Made by a program: the position numbers and the translations under genes | The notes under the pieces: generated by a model | What the model was told of the DNA's origin: nothing | Databases searched by the model: none | Seen by the model: only the letters and a program-made list of their open reading frames with translations | Part shown: positions 1 through 8,387 of the stretch, one piece after another | How positions within the stretch are numbered: position 1 is the stretch's first letter | Layout of the letters: the number at the start of each line of letters is the position of its first letter | Source: Sporosarcina cascadiensis | Lineage (GTDB): Bacteria; Bacillota; Bacilli; Bacillales_A; Planococcaceae | DNA: 64,000 nucleotides | Direction: 5' to 3' | NCBI RefSeq assembly: GCF_009650995.1 | Contig: NZ_WHVV01000009.1 | Location: forward strand, 62,001 to 126,000

Positions 1-224
1 AGCCTTTCCAGAAAATTATGAGTTGGATCTGGGTATAATGCAAATAACGACTCTATTGTATCATCTTCAACCGTCCGAATGACAATGGAAGGATTGACCG
101 CTTCCTCAATACAGGACGTTTCATCGTCGAAAAAGGCTGCAAGAGGGATTGTCCCATCTGTCAAATCCACGCGAACGAAATGAACGATACAAAAAACAGC
201 GAGTGCAAGTATAAATATTCTCAT
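1..224 (-). CDS. Partial hypothetical exported or membrane-anchored protein
   Basis: The ATG lies at 224-222, behind an AGGAGGGA ribosome site, and 74 codons are visible before the window edge cuts the gene. The N-terminus is a hydrophobic stretch (about residues 3-17) followed by a polar region rich in Asp and Glu, so the protein is probably secreted or held by one membrane segment. I do not recognise the family. It sits just downstream, on the same strand, of a DUF1189 gene, where B. subtilis has yqgA, but I see no sequence proof that it is YqgA. The C-terminus is missing. Confidence 0.55.
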   Translation of the reverse strand, partial: MRIFILALAVFCIVHFVRVDLTDGTIPLAAFFDDETSCIEEAVNPSIVIRTVEDDTIESLFALYPDPTHNFLER

Positions 225-269
225 GGCAATCCCTCCTGTCACACACTATGCAGACAGGAAGGGGAATAT

Positions 270-779
270 TCATCGCGGTTTCTTAGGATAATACACTGCT
301 GCCCGCCACACATAGAGCAGATGGACTAGCGACGAGATCCACAAGCTGTAATTTTGCATGCCTGGCATGAATTCAAATACCATCGTCAGCAAAATAGGGA
401 GAGTGGCAGAAATCGCCGCAGTCCGCCACATAAAACGAAACTCACCTCTGCGGCTCAGCAGCCTCAGCAGCAATACTCCTATAATACCAAAAATGCTGAT
501 GCGAATAAATAAATACGATGTGATAATGACGAGCTGCAATATAAAGGCAACCGGGTAAAGTAAGAAACCGATCGCATTGCCGATATTGGCGACTTCAGGC
601 GTCGATTGAAAAAGTGTATGGTCGCCGATTAAAAACTGCAAAAATGCGATGACAGTATATAGAAAGACAAAAATGAATAGGTACTGAATCACTTTACCGA
701 TCGGCAGCAATCGAAATGCAGCCAGTTTCTTAGGTTCATACAATGAAGCGGTAAACAGCTGACGAAATTTCAGATTCAA
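270..779 (-). CDS. yqgB: DUF1189-family membrane protein (YqgB-like)
   Basis: About five hydrophobic segments fill this 169-residue protein. The N-terminal SLYEPKKLAAFR motif followed by a long membrane helix is typical of DUF1189 proteins, a family that includes YqgB and MalA. Its biochemical function is not known. I chose the TTG at 779 because an AAAGGGAGG site lies 8 bases upstream. An in-frame ATG at 815 would add 12 residues but has no ribosome site of its own. It precedes the partial gene at the window edge on the same strand, as yqgB and yqgA do in B. subtilis, and is divergent from the Na/Pi transporter. Confidence 0.7.
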   Translation of the reverse strand: MNLKFRQLFTASLYEPKKLAAFRLLPIGKVIQYLFIFVFLYTVIAFLQFLIGDHTLFQSTPEVANIGNAIGFLLYPVAFILQLVIITSYLFIRISIFGIIGVLLLRLLSRRGEFRFMWRTAAISATLPILLTMVFEFMPGMQNYSLWISSLVHLLYVWRAAVYYPKKPR

Positions 780-909
780 TGAGACGGCCTCCCTTTCTAC
801 AGTATAGTCTATCATTTATTTAAAACCTTCATGTAACGTGTAATTTCGACATTCTTATGACAAATCATTGCTGCTTTGTTAAGGTGTTGTAAAGATTAGT
901 GTTCAGTGC

Positions 910-939
910 TTTACAATTTGCTGTTGCTCCTAACATAAT
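910..939 (+). promoter_or_regulatory. Candidate promoter of the Na/Pi cotransporter gene
   Basis: TTTACA at 910-915 and CATAAT at 934-939 are separated by 18 bases and lie 80 bases before the start codon. TTAAG and TTTACA words nearby loosely resemble PhoP-box halves, but I cannot make a convincing set of direct repeats, so phosphate control is only a guess. Confidence 0.35.
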
Positions 940-1018
940 AGGGTGAAACTTCTCACTTGCTAAACGAGTGGGAAGAGGTAAAACCATACATAATCGTTTG
1001 ATGGAGGTTGACAATTAA

Positions 1019-2650
1019 ATGGAAGTTAACTGGCAAGAAGTGGTGTTCCAGTTTCTTGGGGGATTAGGTATTTTCCTTTTCGCAATTAAGTACATGGGGG
1101 ATGGATTGCAAAAAGCTGCGGGGGACAAACTTCGTGCAATCTTGGACCGTTTTACTACGAATCCATTTATGGGCGTTCTTGTCGGTATTATTGTTACGGT
1201 ACTCATTCAATCCAGTTCGGGAACGACCGTTATCACCGTCGGACTGGTCAGCGCAGGCTTCATGACACTGCGTCAGGCAATCGGCGTTATCATGGGTGCC
1301 AATATTGGTACAACCGTAACTGCCTTCATCATCGGATTGGATGTCGGTGCGTATGCATTGCCGATCATGGCTGTCGGTGCGTTTCTGATCTTCTTCATCC
1401 GAAAGGCTAAAATCAAAAACTTGGGAGAAGTCATATTCGGCTTCGGCGGATTGTTTTTAGGCCTAGAGCTGATGAGTAACGGGATGAAGCCTTTGCGTTC
1501 TCTGGAGGCATTCGCTGACTTTACGCTGGCGATGAGTGATCATTCCCTGCTGGGTGTCGTGGCCGGTACCATTTTTACACTCGTTGTCCAAAGTTCCAGT
1601 GCGACAGTCGGGATCTTGCAAGGACTCTACGCAGAAGATCTTGTTACGATGAAAGCGGCTCTGCCTATACTTTTTGGTGATAATATCGGTACGACCATTA
1701 CGGCGGTTCTCGCTGCGATCGGTGCTTCCGTTGCCGCCAGACGTGCCGCAGCGGTCCATGTTCTTTTCAACATTGTCGGTACGGTTATCTTCATGCTCCT
1801 GTTGATACCTTTCACGGCTTACGTGGAATGGATTTCAGGCCTGCTTCATTTAGAAAATAAGATGCAGATTGCGTTTGCCCACGGTTCGTTCAACGTGGCG
1901 AATACCATTCTGCAATTTCCGTTCATCGGTGCCTGGGCGTATCTTGTAACCAAGATGATCCCGGGGGAAGACGTGACGATTGAATATAAGCCTAAGCATC
2001 TGGATCGGCATTTCATTGCACAGTCTCCGGCGGTAGCGATTGGACAGGCTAAGGAAGAAATTATCCGTATGGGTGATTTCAGTGTGCGGGGTCTGCAGGA
2101 ATCGTTTGAATACTTGAAGACCGGTCAGAAAAAGCACGCGGAAACAGCCTATCAAATAGAAGATGCCATCAATAACCTCGACCGCAAAATTACGGATTAT
2201 CTCGTTGAAATTTCAGCGGTTACCGTAGCACCTGCTGAATCAGCACGCCACGTTATGCTGATGGACAGTGTGCGTGATATCGAACGAATTGGTGATCATT
2301 TCGAAAATATTGTCGAGCTTATCGACTTGCGTGAAACGAATAAATTGAAATTGACAGGCGACGCACTGGACGATTTGACAGAAATGTTTACATTGACAAT
2401 TGAAACTGTTCAAAAAGCAGTGGAGTCGCTTGATAAAACGGATATTGGATTAGCGCGCCTGGTTTCTGAAAAAGAAGATTTGATTGATAATATGGAACGT
2501 CGTTTCCGTAAAAATCATATCGTCCGCCTGAATGAAGGAAGCTGCAGTGCGCAGGCAGGCATGGTCTTCGTAGATATCGTTTCAAACTTGGAACGGATCG
2601 GCGATCATGCGGTAAACATTGCGGAAGCTATTTTAGGTAAACATGTGTGA
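1019..2650 (+). CDS. Na+/phosphate cotransporter family protein with PhoU-like tail
   Basis: This is a 543-residue sodium-dependent phosphate symporter of the Na/Pi-cotransporter II family (NptA/YjbB type). The diagnostic duplicated QSSS motifs are visible at residues 64-67 and 191-194, each within an inverted-repeat membrane half. About eight membrane segments span residues 10-310. The remainder (about 345-540) is a helical PhoU-like domain with repeated RIGDH words. A GGAGG site is 11 bases before the ATG. It stands between yqgB and yqgC, a place with no transporter in B. subtilis. The pst operon, which in B. subtilis follows pbpA, is absent from this window. Confidence 0.88.
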   Translation: MEVNWQEVVFQFLGGLGIFLFAIKYMGDGLQKAAGDKLRAILDRFTTNPFMGVLVGIIVTVLIQSSSGTTVITVGLVSAGFMTLRQAIGVIMGANIGTTVTAFIIGLDVGAYALPIMAVGAFLIFFIRKAKIKNLGEVIFGFGGLFLGLELMSNGMKPLRSLEAFADFTLAMSDHSLLGVVAGTIFTLVVQSSSATVGILQGLYAEDLVTMKAALPILFGDNIGTTITAVLAAIGASVAARRAAAVHVLFNIVGTVIFMLLLIPFTAYVEWISGLLHLENKMQIAFAHGSFNVANTILQFPFIGAWAYLVTKMIPGEDVTIEYKPKHLDRHFIAQSPAVAIGQAKEEIIRMGDFSVRGLQESFEYLKTGQKKHAETAYQIEDAINNLDRKITDYLVEISAVTVAPAESARHVMLMDSVRDIERIGDHFENIVELIDLRETNKLKLTGDALDDLTEMFTLTIETVQKAVESLDKTDIGLARLVSEKEDLIDNMERRFRKNHIVRLNEGSCSAQAGMVFVDIVSNLERIGDHAVNIAEAILGKHV

Positions 2651-2676
2651 ATAGGTGCTGAATATGAATACAGATG

Positions 2677-2723
2677 AATCAGGCATTGCCGCAATTACGC
2701 CGCAATGCCTGATTTTCTTTTTT
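2677..2723 (+). terminator. Intrinsic terminator after the Na/Pi cotransporter gene
   Basis: A perfect 13-bp stem (2677-2689 with 2702-2714, core AATCAGGCATTGC) is followed by a T-rich run. Confidence 0.85.
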
Positions 2724-2783
2724 ACCGGAGTATGATGTAGAATGAGTAATCTGATGAAAATTTTATAAAAGAGGAGTGGGCGC

Positions 2784-3266
2784 ATGATCTGGATCGGCTG
2801 GATTGTTACGGTACTTTTGTTTTGCATTGCATTTGCAGGGCTTGTTTATCCCATCATTCCTTCTGTTGTGTTTATACTTGCGGGTTTTCTGGCGTACGGT
2901 TTTATCATTTCATTTGATGAGCTGACGTGGCTGTTCTGGATAATTGAAGTGTTATTTGTCGTGCTGCTGTTCGGAGCGGATACGATCGCCAATCTGGTCG
3001 GCGTCAAACGTTTCGGCGGCAGCAAAGCAGGCATGTGGGGCAGTACTGTTGGTTTGCTGATTGGACCATTTGTCATCCCTGTCGCTGGAATTCTGGCAGG
3101 TCCTTTTATAGGAGCCATCATCGCAGAGTTGCTGATCACCCGTTCAGGAATCAAGCAGGCGTTTAAGACTGGGATCGGCTCGGTTGTCGGTTTCTTGACA
3201 TCAGTTGTCGTTAAAGGGGTCATTATGGGCATCATGATTGCTATTTTTCTATTTTTTCTCCGTTGA
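2784..3266 (+). CDS. yqgC: DUF456-family small membrane protein (YqgC-like)
   Basis: This 160-residue, highly hydrophobic protein has Gly-rich membrane helices (about 1-50, 52-65, 84-120, 135-160) and the central [18 protein letters not shown] stretch typical of DUF456. No biochemical role is established for the family. A GAGGAG site precedes the ATG. It lies directly upstream of sodA, the same order as yqgC-sodA in B. subtilis, which supports orthology. Length is normal for the family. Confidence 0.8.
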   Translation: MIWIGWIVTVLLFCIAFAGLVYPIIPSVVFILAGFLAYGFIISFDELTWLFWIIEVLFVVLLFGADTIANLVGVKRFGGSKAGMWGSTVGLLIGPFVIPVAGILAGPFIGAIIAELLITRSGIKQAFKTGIGSVVGFLTSVVVKGVIMGIMIAIFLFFLR

Positions 3267-3353
3267 CAGTCCATTTTCTTTGAATGCTGACTCATATTTT
3301 GATAATGTGAAGAGGTAGGGCAAAACAGAGATAATTTAGAGGAGGAATGGAAA

Positions 3354-3962
3354 ATGGCTTATACATTACCAGAACTACCATACGCTTATGATGCGTTGGA
3401 GCCACACATCGACAAAGAAACGATGAACATCCATCACACGAAACACCACAACACGTATATTACAAACGTGAACAATGCGTTGGAAGGTCATGATGAACTT
3501 CTGAACATGCCGGTTGACGAATTGGTGGCAAATTTGGATAAAGTTCCCGAGGACAAGCGTACAGCAGTCCGCAACAATGGCGGCGGTCATTCAAACCACT
3601 CATTCTTCTGGCAGATCCTGTCTCCAAATGGAGGAGGAAATCCAAAAGGTCAGGTTGCTGAAGCAATCGACAAAAAGTTCGGCAGCTTTGATGCACTTAA
3701 AGAAGAGTTCGCAAAAGCGGCAACAACACGTTTCGGTTCAGGATGGGCTTGGCTCGTACTGAATAACGGCGAGTTGGAAGTAACTTCAACACCTAACCAG
3801 GACTCTCCTTTAATGGAAGGCAAGACTCCTTTACTGGGATTGGACGTTTGGGAGCACGCATACTACCTAAACTATCAAAACCGCCGTCCTGATTACATTT
3901 CAGCATTCTGGAATGTAGTAAACTGGGATGAAGTTGAAAAGCGTTACCAAGACAATAAATAA
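3354..3962 (+). CDS. sodA: Superoxide dismutase [Mn]
   Basis: This cytoplasmic enzyme of 202 residues dismutates superoxide to oxygen and hydrogen peroxide. The four metal ligands are all present: His27, His82, Asp164 and His168 (within DVWEHAYY). The length is standard for the Fe/Mn family. The GGGG and active-site surroundings look like the Mn type, as in B. subtilis SodA, but Mn versus Fe use cannot be proved from sequence. A GGAGGA site precedes the ATG. It is monocistronic, closed by its own terminator, and upstream of pbpA. Confidence 0.97.
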   Translation: MAYTLPELPYAYDALEPHIDKETMNIHHTKHHNTYITNVNNALEGHDELLNMPVDELVANLDKVPEDKRTAVRNNGGGHSNHSFFWQILSPNGGGNPKGQVAEAIDKKFGSFDALKEEFAKAATTRFGSGWAWLVLNNGELEVTSTPNQDSPLMEGKTPLLGLDVWEHAYYLNYQNRRPDYISAFWNVVNWDEVEKRYQDNK

Positions 3963-3972
3963 GTGAAACCCG

Positions 3973-4007
3973 ACACACATCTGATTCGTCAAGATGTGTG
4001 TTCTTTT
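3973..4007 (+). terminator. sodA terminator
   Basis: A 10-bp stem ACACACATCT / AGATGTGTGT (3973-3982 with 3992-4001) is followed by a TTCTTTT tail. Confidence 0.85.
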
Positions 4008-4016
4008 ATGGCATCA

Positions 4017-4025
4017 TGCTATAAT
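4017..4025 (+). promoter_or_regulatory. Extended -10 promoter element for pbpA
   Basis: TGCTATAAT, a full extended -10 element, lies about 40 bases before the pbpA start. No good -35 is seen, as expected for extended -10 promoters. Confidence 0.5.
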
Positions 4026-4062
4026 ATCTCATACATAGAATTTGATAGAAAGGAGACTCCCG

Positions 4063-6225
4063 TTGAAAAAGACTACCAGAAAAGCAGATCAGGCAAAGGC
4101 ACGTCAGCGAAAACATATTGCTTTTCGAATGAATTTTCTCTTTGTAGCGATTTTCGTACTTTTTTCATTGCTGATATTCCGCTTAGGCTATCTGCAGATT
4201 GTCAAAGGCGAAGATTTCACCAGGGAGCTCGAACGTACAGAAGAAATTGCTGTCAATACGAGCACCCCCCGCGGAAGAATATATGACCGAAATGGTCAAG
4301 TGCTGGTTGACAATGAACCCAAAAATGCCATAACCTATACAAAAACTTCGTCCACCTCCTCTGAGGAGATGTTGAAACTGGCAAAAAAGCTGTCTACATT
4401 AATTGACCGGGATACCAAGCGTGTGACGCTGGGGGACAAGCGGGACTTTTGGATTTTATTGAATCCTGAAGAGGCAGCCAAAAAAGTAACCAAAAAAGAA
4501 ATGCAAAATGTTAACAAAAACGAGAAAACGTCCAAAAAGGAAAAACAGCGACAGATTAACCAAATGACCAGAGACCGCATCACGGAAGAAGAAATAGACT
4601 CTTTAAGTGAACAGCAATTGAAAGTTCTGGCGATTTATAGAGAGATGATGGCGGGGTACGCTTATTCCCCCCAGATCATTAAAAGTGATGACGTAACAGA
4701 CAAAGAATTTGCAGTTGTCTCGGAACGCTTGAATGAACTGCCGGGAGTCAATACGACGACTGACTGGGACCGCATCAAGAAATCTGACAGCGCAATCCTT
4801 GGTTCAACGACAAGTCCGATCGAAGGAATTCCGCGTTCACATCTGGATTATTTTTTAGCAAGGGATTATTCCCGCAACGACCGGGTCGGCAGAAGTTATC
4901 TCGAAGCTTATTATGAAGACTTGCTGAAAGGTCAAAAGACTATTGTGAAAAATATTAAAGACCGGACTGGTAAAGTCATTGAAACGAAGACTGTGAAAGA
5001 GGGCGAACCCGGAAAAGACCTCGTGCTGACGACAGACAGTGAACTTCAGGAGGCTTTGGAAGAAATTGTGTCGAATAAATTACTGAAACTGAAACGAGGT
5101 GCCAGTGCAGGTGCTCTCGAGTCAGCGTTCCTGGTTATGCTGGATCCGAATAACGGCGAAATTTTGTCATTAGTCGGTAAAAAAGTAGGGCGGGATGAAG
5201 AGACTGGAAAATTAGCTATTCAAGATTATACGTTCGGCACCTTCACTTCTGCTTACGAAGCCGGTTCTACAGTAAAGCTCGCTACCATGCTGACTGGCTA
5301 CAGTGAAGGAGTAGTAAACGTCGGTGATGTCAAAATCGATGAACCGATCCGAATTGGACGTACGGTAAAACGATCACTGTTTAACCGTAACGGCAGAGTG
5401 GCAGTGAATGATATTACCGCGCTGGGGCGTTCATCTAACGTGTATATGTTCCGAATTGCTATGGCGCTCGGTAAAGGGAATTACCGGCCCGGCCAGGCGT
5501 TGGCAATAGATAAAACGGCGTTTGAGACATTCCGGCAGACGTTCGCTTCATTTGGCCTGGGAACCAAAACCGGTATCGATCTGCCCGGGGAATACAGTGG
5601 TGTAACCGGAACAGAAACAATTACCGGAAAATTACTGGATTTTTCAATTGGCCAATTTGATACGTATACTCCGCTGCAGCTGGCTCAATATGTGTCAACT
5701 GTCGCTGCAGACGGCAATAGAATAGCACCAAGAATTTTGAAAGAAATCCGCGAACCTTCTCCTGATGGCGAAGTATTGGGTGAACTGGTAGAAGAAAGGC
5801 CAGCAGAAGTCTTGAACCATATTAATAATACACAGCGAGAAATTGATCAAGTGAAAAAAGGGATGTATTATGCGTATCATGCTTCCAACGGAACAGCCGC
5901 CAGTGTATTGAAAGATTACGATGCTGTCGGGAAGACAGGGACTGCACAATCATCTTATTACACCGGCAATAAATCAAATCCTGTCATATCGACAATTAAT
6001 CTGTCTCATGTAGGTTTTGCGCCGTATGAGAATCCAGAAGTCGCCTATGCGGTGATGATACCTTACATTTCTACCAACACAAACACCTATCCGGGTTCCG
6101 CGGCCAATGAAATTGTCAAAGAAGCGTTAGACACGTATTTAAAGTTAAAAAAAGAACGTGCGGCGAAACGGATTGATTCTTCTCCTGAAATTAAAATTAA
6201 GAAAGTAACTGAAGAAGAAAAATGA
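4063..6225 (+). CDS. pbpA: Class B penicillin-binding protein (PBP2-type transpeptidase)
   Basis: This is a membrane-anchored DD-transpeptidase that cross-links peptidoglycan stem peptides. It has 720 residues, close to B. subtilis PbpA. A single membrane helix (about 20-40) is followed by a PBP-dimer domain (about 50-330) and the transpeptidase domain. All three motifs are present: S402-T-V-K (SxxK), S457-S-N (SxN) and K624-T-G. The TTG at 4063 is preferred because AAGGAGA lies 7 bases upstream; another TTG at 4042 lacks a site. The tail is Lys/Glu-rich. B. subtilis PbpA acts with PbpH in rod elongation; that role here is inferred from synteny with sodA. Confidence 0.92.
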   Translation: MKKTTRKADQAKARQRKHIAFRMNFLFVAIFVLFSLLIFRLGYLQIVKGEDFTRELERTEEIAVNTSTPRGRIYDRNGQVLVDNEPKNAITYTKTSSTSSEEMLKLAKKLSTLIDRDTKRVTLGDKRDFWILLNPEEAAKKVTKKEMQNVNKNEKTSKKEKQRQINQMTRDRITEEEIDSLSEQQLKVLAIYREMMAGYAYSPQIIKSDDVTDKEFAVVSERLNELPGVNTTTDWDRIKKSDSAILGSTTSPIEGIPRSHLDYFLARDYSRNDRVGRSYLEAYYEDLLKGQKTIVKNIKDRTGKVIETKTVKEGEPGKDLVLTTDSELQEALEEIVSNKLLKLKRGASAGALESAFLVMLDPNNGEILSLVGKKVGRDEETGKLAIQDYTFGTFTSAYEAGSTVKLATMLTGYSEGVVNVGDVKIDEPIRIGRTVKRSLFNRNGRVAVNDITALGRSSNVYMFRIAMALGKGNYRPGQALAIDKTAFETFRQTFASFGLGTKTGIDLPGEYSGVTGTETITGKLLDFSIGQFDTYTPLQLAQYVSTVAADGNRIAPRILKEIREPSPDGEVLGELVEERPAEVLNHINNTQREIDQVKKGMYYAYHASNGTAASVLKDYDAVGKTGTAQSSYYTGNKSNPVISTINLSHVGFAPYENPEVAYAVMIPYISTNTNTYPGSAANEIVKEALDTYLKLKKERAAKRIDSSPEIKIKKVTEEEK

Positions 6226-6226
6226 G

Positions 6227-6273
6227 AAAACCACCGCTAATGTGTCATTGACACACAGCGGTGGTTTTATTTT
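6227..6273. terminator. Bidirectional terminator between pbpA and the convergent MltG-like gene
   Basis: A 12-bp stem AAAACCACCGCT / AGCGGTGGTTTT (6227-6238 with 6257-6268) has an inner TGTGT / ACACA pair. A-runs and T-runs on either side allow it to work on both strands. It overlaps the stop codon of the minus-strand gene. Confidence 0.85.
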
Positions 6274-6755
6274 GTCAATACCTCAGCGATTTCTTTAAAA
6301 CTCATGTCGGAACTCAGTTCAAATGTTCCGATTTGGATCTTGCCGGCATACCCATAGTCTTTCATATAGACATCAAATTTAGCGGCATCTTCTATAATAT
6401 GCGCGCGTTCCAGAGTGCTTGATAAATCTGAAGAGTTTGATCCGGGTTTAACTGTTACTTTCTTCGTTACTGCAGTTGTTTCGATTTCTTTAGCTGCCGG
6501 TTGCTTTTCCTTATCGTTTTCCAGGTCAGGCACCTGCTCGGCATCCGGATCACTTCCAGGTGTTTCATCTAACGTAATCGTTTGGGAAATAGCGAGCTCT
6601 TTCTTAACGACTTCCAATTCTTTTTTCGTTTCTGTCAGTCCTTTCTTCCATGACTTGTCCTCATCCTCTGCCTGCGGCATATTGCTGATGGCGTATAATG
6701 TACCGCCTGCGATCAGGCAGCCAATTCCGACAGAGCGCAATAGATCCTTGATCAT
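6267..6755 (-). CDS. yqzC: Membrane-anchored MltG/YceG-like LysM subdomain protein without catalytic domain
   Basis: This 162-residue protein has one N-terminal membrane segment (7-24), a charged Glu/Lys-rich linker (25-100) and a C-terminal domain (about 105-162) with the pattern GSxSSDLSxxLExxxII...GxIQIGTFELSSDMSFKEIAEVLTK. That pattern matches the LysM-like subdomain that precedes the lytic transglycosylase domain of MltG. The MltG catalytic domain is wholly absent, so this is a stand-alone peptidoglycan-binding or regulatory piece rather than an enzyme. It overlaps the upstream gene by ATGA, so the two are co-translated. The yqzC name rests on position near rpmG and is tentative. Confidence 0.7.
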   Translation of the reverse strand: MIKDLLRSVGIGCLIAGGTLYAISNMPQAEDEDKSWKKGLTETKKELEVVKKELAISQTITLDETPGSDPDAEQVPDLENDKEKQPAAKEIETTAVTKKVTVKPGSNSSDLSSTLERAHIIEDAAKFDVYMKDYGYAGKIQIGTFELSSDMSFKEIAEVLTK

Positions 6756-7108
6756 ATCCGCACTCCTTTAGAACGCAGCACAGCAACTACTTCGTCTTCG
6801 GGCAATGAGGCTCTTTGAGAAATCTCGGAAATTGTATAGCCCTGGCTTTGCAGGGAAGTGATTTGATTGACGATGATGGCATGTACAGCTTTTTTTGGTG
6901 CAGCTGTATAGCGGTCAGTAACCGGTGTGCCAACCATCAATTCTTCTTCGAGTACACGCACTCTTTTTTTTAGGTTACTCGTTTCCTGGTGGAGACTGAC
7001 GGAAACTTTCTCCAATTCATCTTCAAATGCTCGTGAATTATTGCCGACAAAAAATGAAGCAATAAGAGCCACTACGCCAATAATGAGCAAAATAAGGGCA
7101 ATATCCAT
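6752..7108 (-). CDS. yqzD: Small membrane protein with coiled coil and C-terminal helix-turn-helix-like region
   Basis: This gene encodes 118 residues from the ATG at 7108, which has a GGAGGT site just upstream. A longer reading frame to 7192 lacks a site. Residues 3-21 form a membrane helix. Residues 25-55 look like a coiled coil rich in Glu, Leu and Val. The last 35 residues (QGYTISEISQRASLPEDEVV) resemble a sigma-70 region 4 or HTH fold, which suggests a membrane-tethered DNA-binding or scaffold protein. Function is unknown. The ATGA overlap with the MltG-like gene suggests one two-gene operon. The yqzD name is from synteny only. Confidence 0.65.
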   Translation of the reverse strand: MDIALILLIIGVVALIASFFVGNNSRAFEDELEKVSVSLHQETSNLKKRVRVLEEELMVGTPVTDRYTAAPKKAVHAIIVNQITSLQSQGYTISEISQRASLPEDEVVAVLRSKGVRI

Positions 7109-7185
7109 TTCAATACCTCCAAAATAACCAGAGTTTCCTTCATAATACCATAGGCCTTGTACGAATGATATTTGAATCTTTCTGC

Positions 7186-7213
7186 TGTACAATGATCAAA
7201 TTTATGGTATAAT
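7186..7213 (+). promoter_or_regulatory. rpmG promoter
   Basis: TGTACA (7186-7191), a 16-base spacer and TATAAT (7208-7213) with an upstream TGG give an extended -10 promoter about 70 bases before rpmG. Confidence 0.6.
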
Positions 7214-7281
7214 TTATAAGTCGTATAAATCATGCTCATATTTTTAATTATATCTATCGCTAATGAGTGGGAGGGACAGTA

Positions 7282-7431
7282 ATGCGCGTAAATATTACAC
7301 TCGCTTGCACGGAATGTGGAGAGCGCAATTATATTTCAAAGAAAAACAAGCGTAACAATCCGGAACGCATTGAAATGAAAAAATATTGCTCACGTGAACA
7401 AAAACAAACTTTGCACCGTGAAACGAAATAA
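7282..7431 (+). CDS. rpmG: 50S ribosomal protein L33
   Basis: This 49-residue protein begins [13 protein letters not shown] and ends TLHRETK, which is diagnostic of bacterial L33, a protein near the E site of the large subunit. Zinc-type L33 carries two CxxC pairs. Here the first pair (C9, C12) is intact, but the second is reduced to a single Cys in KYCSREQK, so it is intermediate between zinc-binding (C+) and zinc-free (C-) paralogs. A GGGAGG site lies 8 bases before the ATG. It is flanked by its own promoter and terminator. Confidence 0.95.
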   Translation: MRVNITLACTECGERNYISKKNKRNNPERIEMKKYCSREQKQTLHRETK

Positions 7432-7437
7432 TCATTG

Positions 7438-7470
7438 AAACCAAAACCTGCTTCGGTTTTGGTTTTTTCT
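7438..7470 (+). terminator. rpmG terminator
   Basis: An 11-bp stem AAACCAAAACC / GGTTTTGGTTT (7438-7448 with 7455-7465) with a short loop runs into a T tract, just before the next ribosome site. Confidence 0.85.
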
Positions 7471-7486
7471 TACGGGAGGTAGGATA

Positions 7487-8071
7487 TTGGATAAACAGCA
7501 ACTTCGAAAGCAAGTCTTGCAGCAATTACATCAATTAAATCCATCTGATCACGAACAGCGATCAACTCTGATACAGGAAAGAGTTCTTGCTTCGGATGAA
7601 TTTAAGCATGCACGGACTATCGGGATCACGCTTTCCAGGTTTCCGGAAGTGGCGACGCATCGTTTGATTCAAATCGCTTGGCAGGCTGGCAAACGAATTG
7701 CTGTCCCTAAATGCACTGCTTCTTCTAGAGAAATGGATTTTCGTCTGATTGAATCATTCAATCAGACAGAAACTGTCTACATGGATTTAAGGGAACCTAT
7801 CATTGAACAGACTGAATCCGTTGAACCCGAGGAGATCGACTTGCAGATTGTACCCGGAGTTGTCTATTCTCTCGAAGGATACCGTATCGGTTTTGGCGGA
7901 GGATATTATGACCGCTACCTGCTTTGTTATCCGTTTGAAACAATATCTTTGGCATTTGAACGTCAAATAATGGATAATATAGACAGGGAACCGCATGATA
8001 TTCCCGTCTCATATTTATTTACAGATGAGCGTATCATAGACTGTCAGAAAGCGCGTGAAATGGATGAATGA
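7487..8071 (+). CDS. yqgN: 5-formyltetrahydrofolate cyclo-ligase
   Basis: This cytoplasmic enzyme converts 5-formyl-THF plus ATP to 5,10-methenyl-THF and so salvages folate. Its 194 residues match the family length, and the C-terminal ATP/substrate motif GYRIGFGGGYYDRYL is intact. The start is TTG behind GGGAGGT, 7 bases away. It follows rpmG and overlaps yqgQ, the same order as rpmG-yqgN-yqgO/P/Q in B. subtilis, although rhomboid-protease and glucokinase genes of that region are missing here. Confidence 0.95.
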   Translation: MDKQQLRKQVLQQLHQLNPSDHEQRSTLIQERVLASDEFKHARTIGITLSRFPEVATHRLIQIAWQAGKRIAVPKCTASSREMDFRLIESFNQTETVYMDLREPIIEQTESVEPEEIDLQIVPGVVYSLEGYRIGFGGGYYDRYLLCYPFETISLAFERQIMDNIDREPHDIPVSYLFTDERIIDCQKAREMDE

Positions 8072-8246
8072 GTTTTATGATGTACTCCAGCTGCTTAAAA
8101 GGTTCGGAATTATTATATATACAGGCAATAAGAAACAGGACAGCATTCTGATGGAATCAGAAGTGAAGGAGCTGTACGATTATCAATTCATTGATCAGCA
8201 AACGTACTTACAAGCCTTGTTGGTTCTGCGAAAAGAGATCGTATAA
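8064..8246 (+). CDS. yqgQ: YqgQ-family small protein (DUF910)
   Basis: This small 60-residue helical protein begins MNEFYDVLQLLKRFGIIIYT, a pattern characteristic of YqgQ/DUF910. Function is unknown; a crystal structure of a family member shows a short helical bundle. The ATG at 8064 overlaps the stop codon of the cyclo-ligase gene, so it is translationally coupled. A GTG at 8055 would add three residues. In B. subtilis it lies next to glucokinase, which is absent here. Confidence 0.85.
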   Translation: MNEFYDVLQLLKRFGIIIYTGNKKQDSILMESEVKELYDYQFIDQQTYLQALLVLRKEIV

Positions 8247-8387
8247 GATCATACAAACAGACAAACGATAGGATGTTCGAACCATTCCTGCTCGTTTCTG
8301 AAACTTTTCTTTCAATCAACCGTCTATCTGTTAGGCAAAGATAAATCATACTACTACTTTTGACTAGAAATGAAAGGAAGAGATGGA

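Noticed and set aside
2846..3295. 149-codon minus-strand frame opposite yqgC
   Set aside because: Antisense shadow; its composition mirrors the hydrophobic yqgC codons and it has no start signals.
3963..4286. 107-codon frame overlapping the pbpA start
   Set aside because: Out-of-frame shadow of pbpA that covers the sodA terminator.
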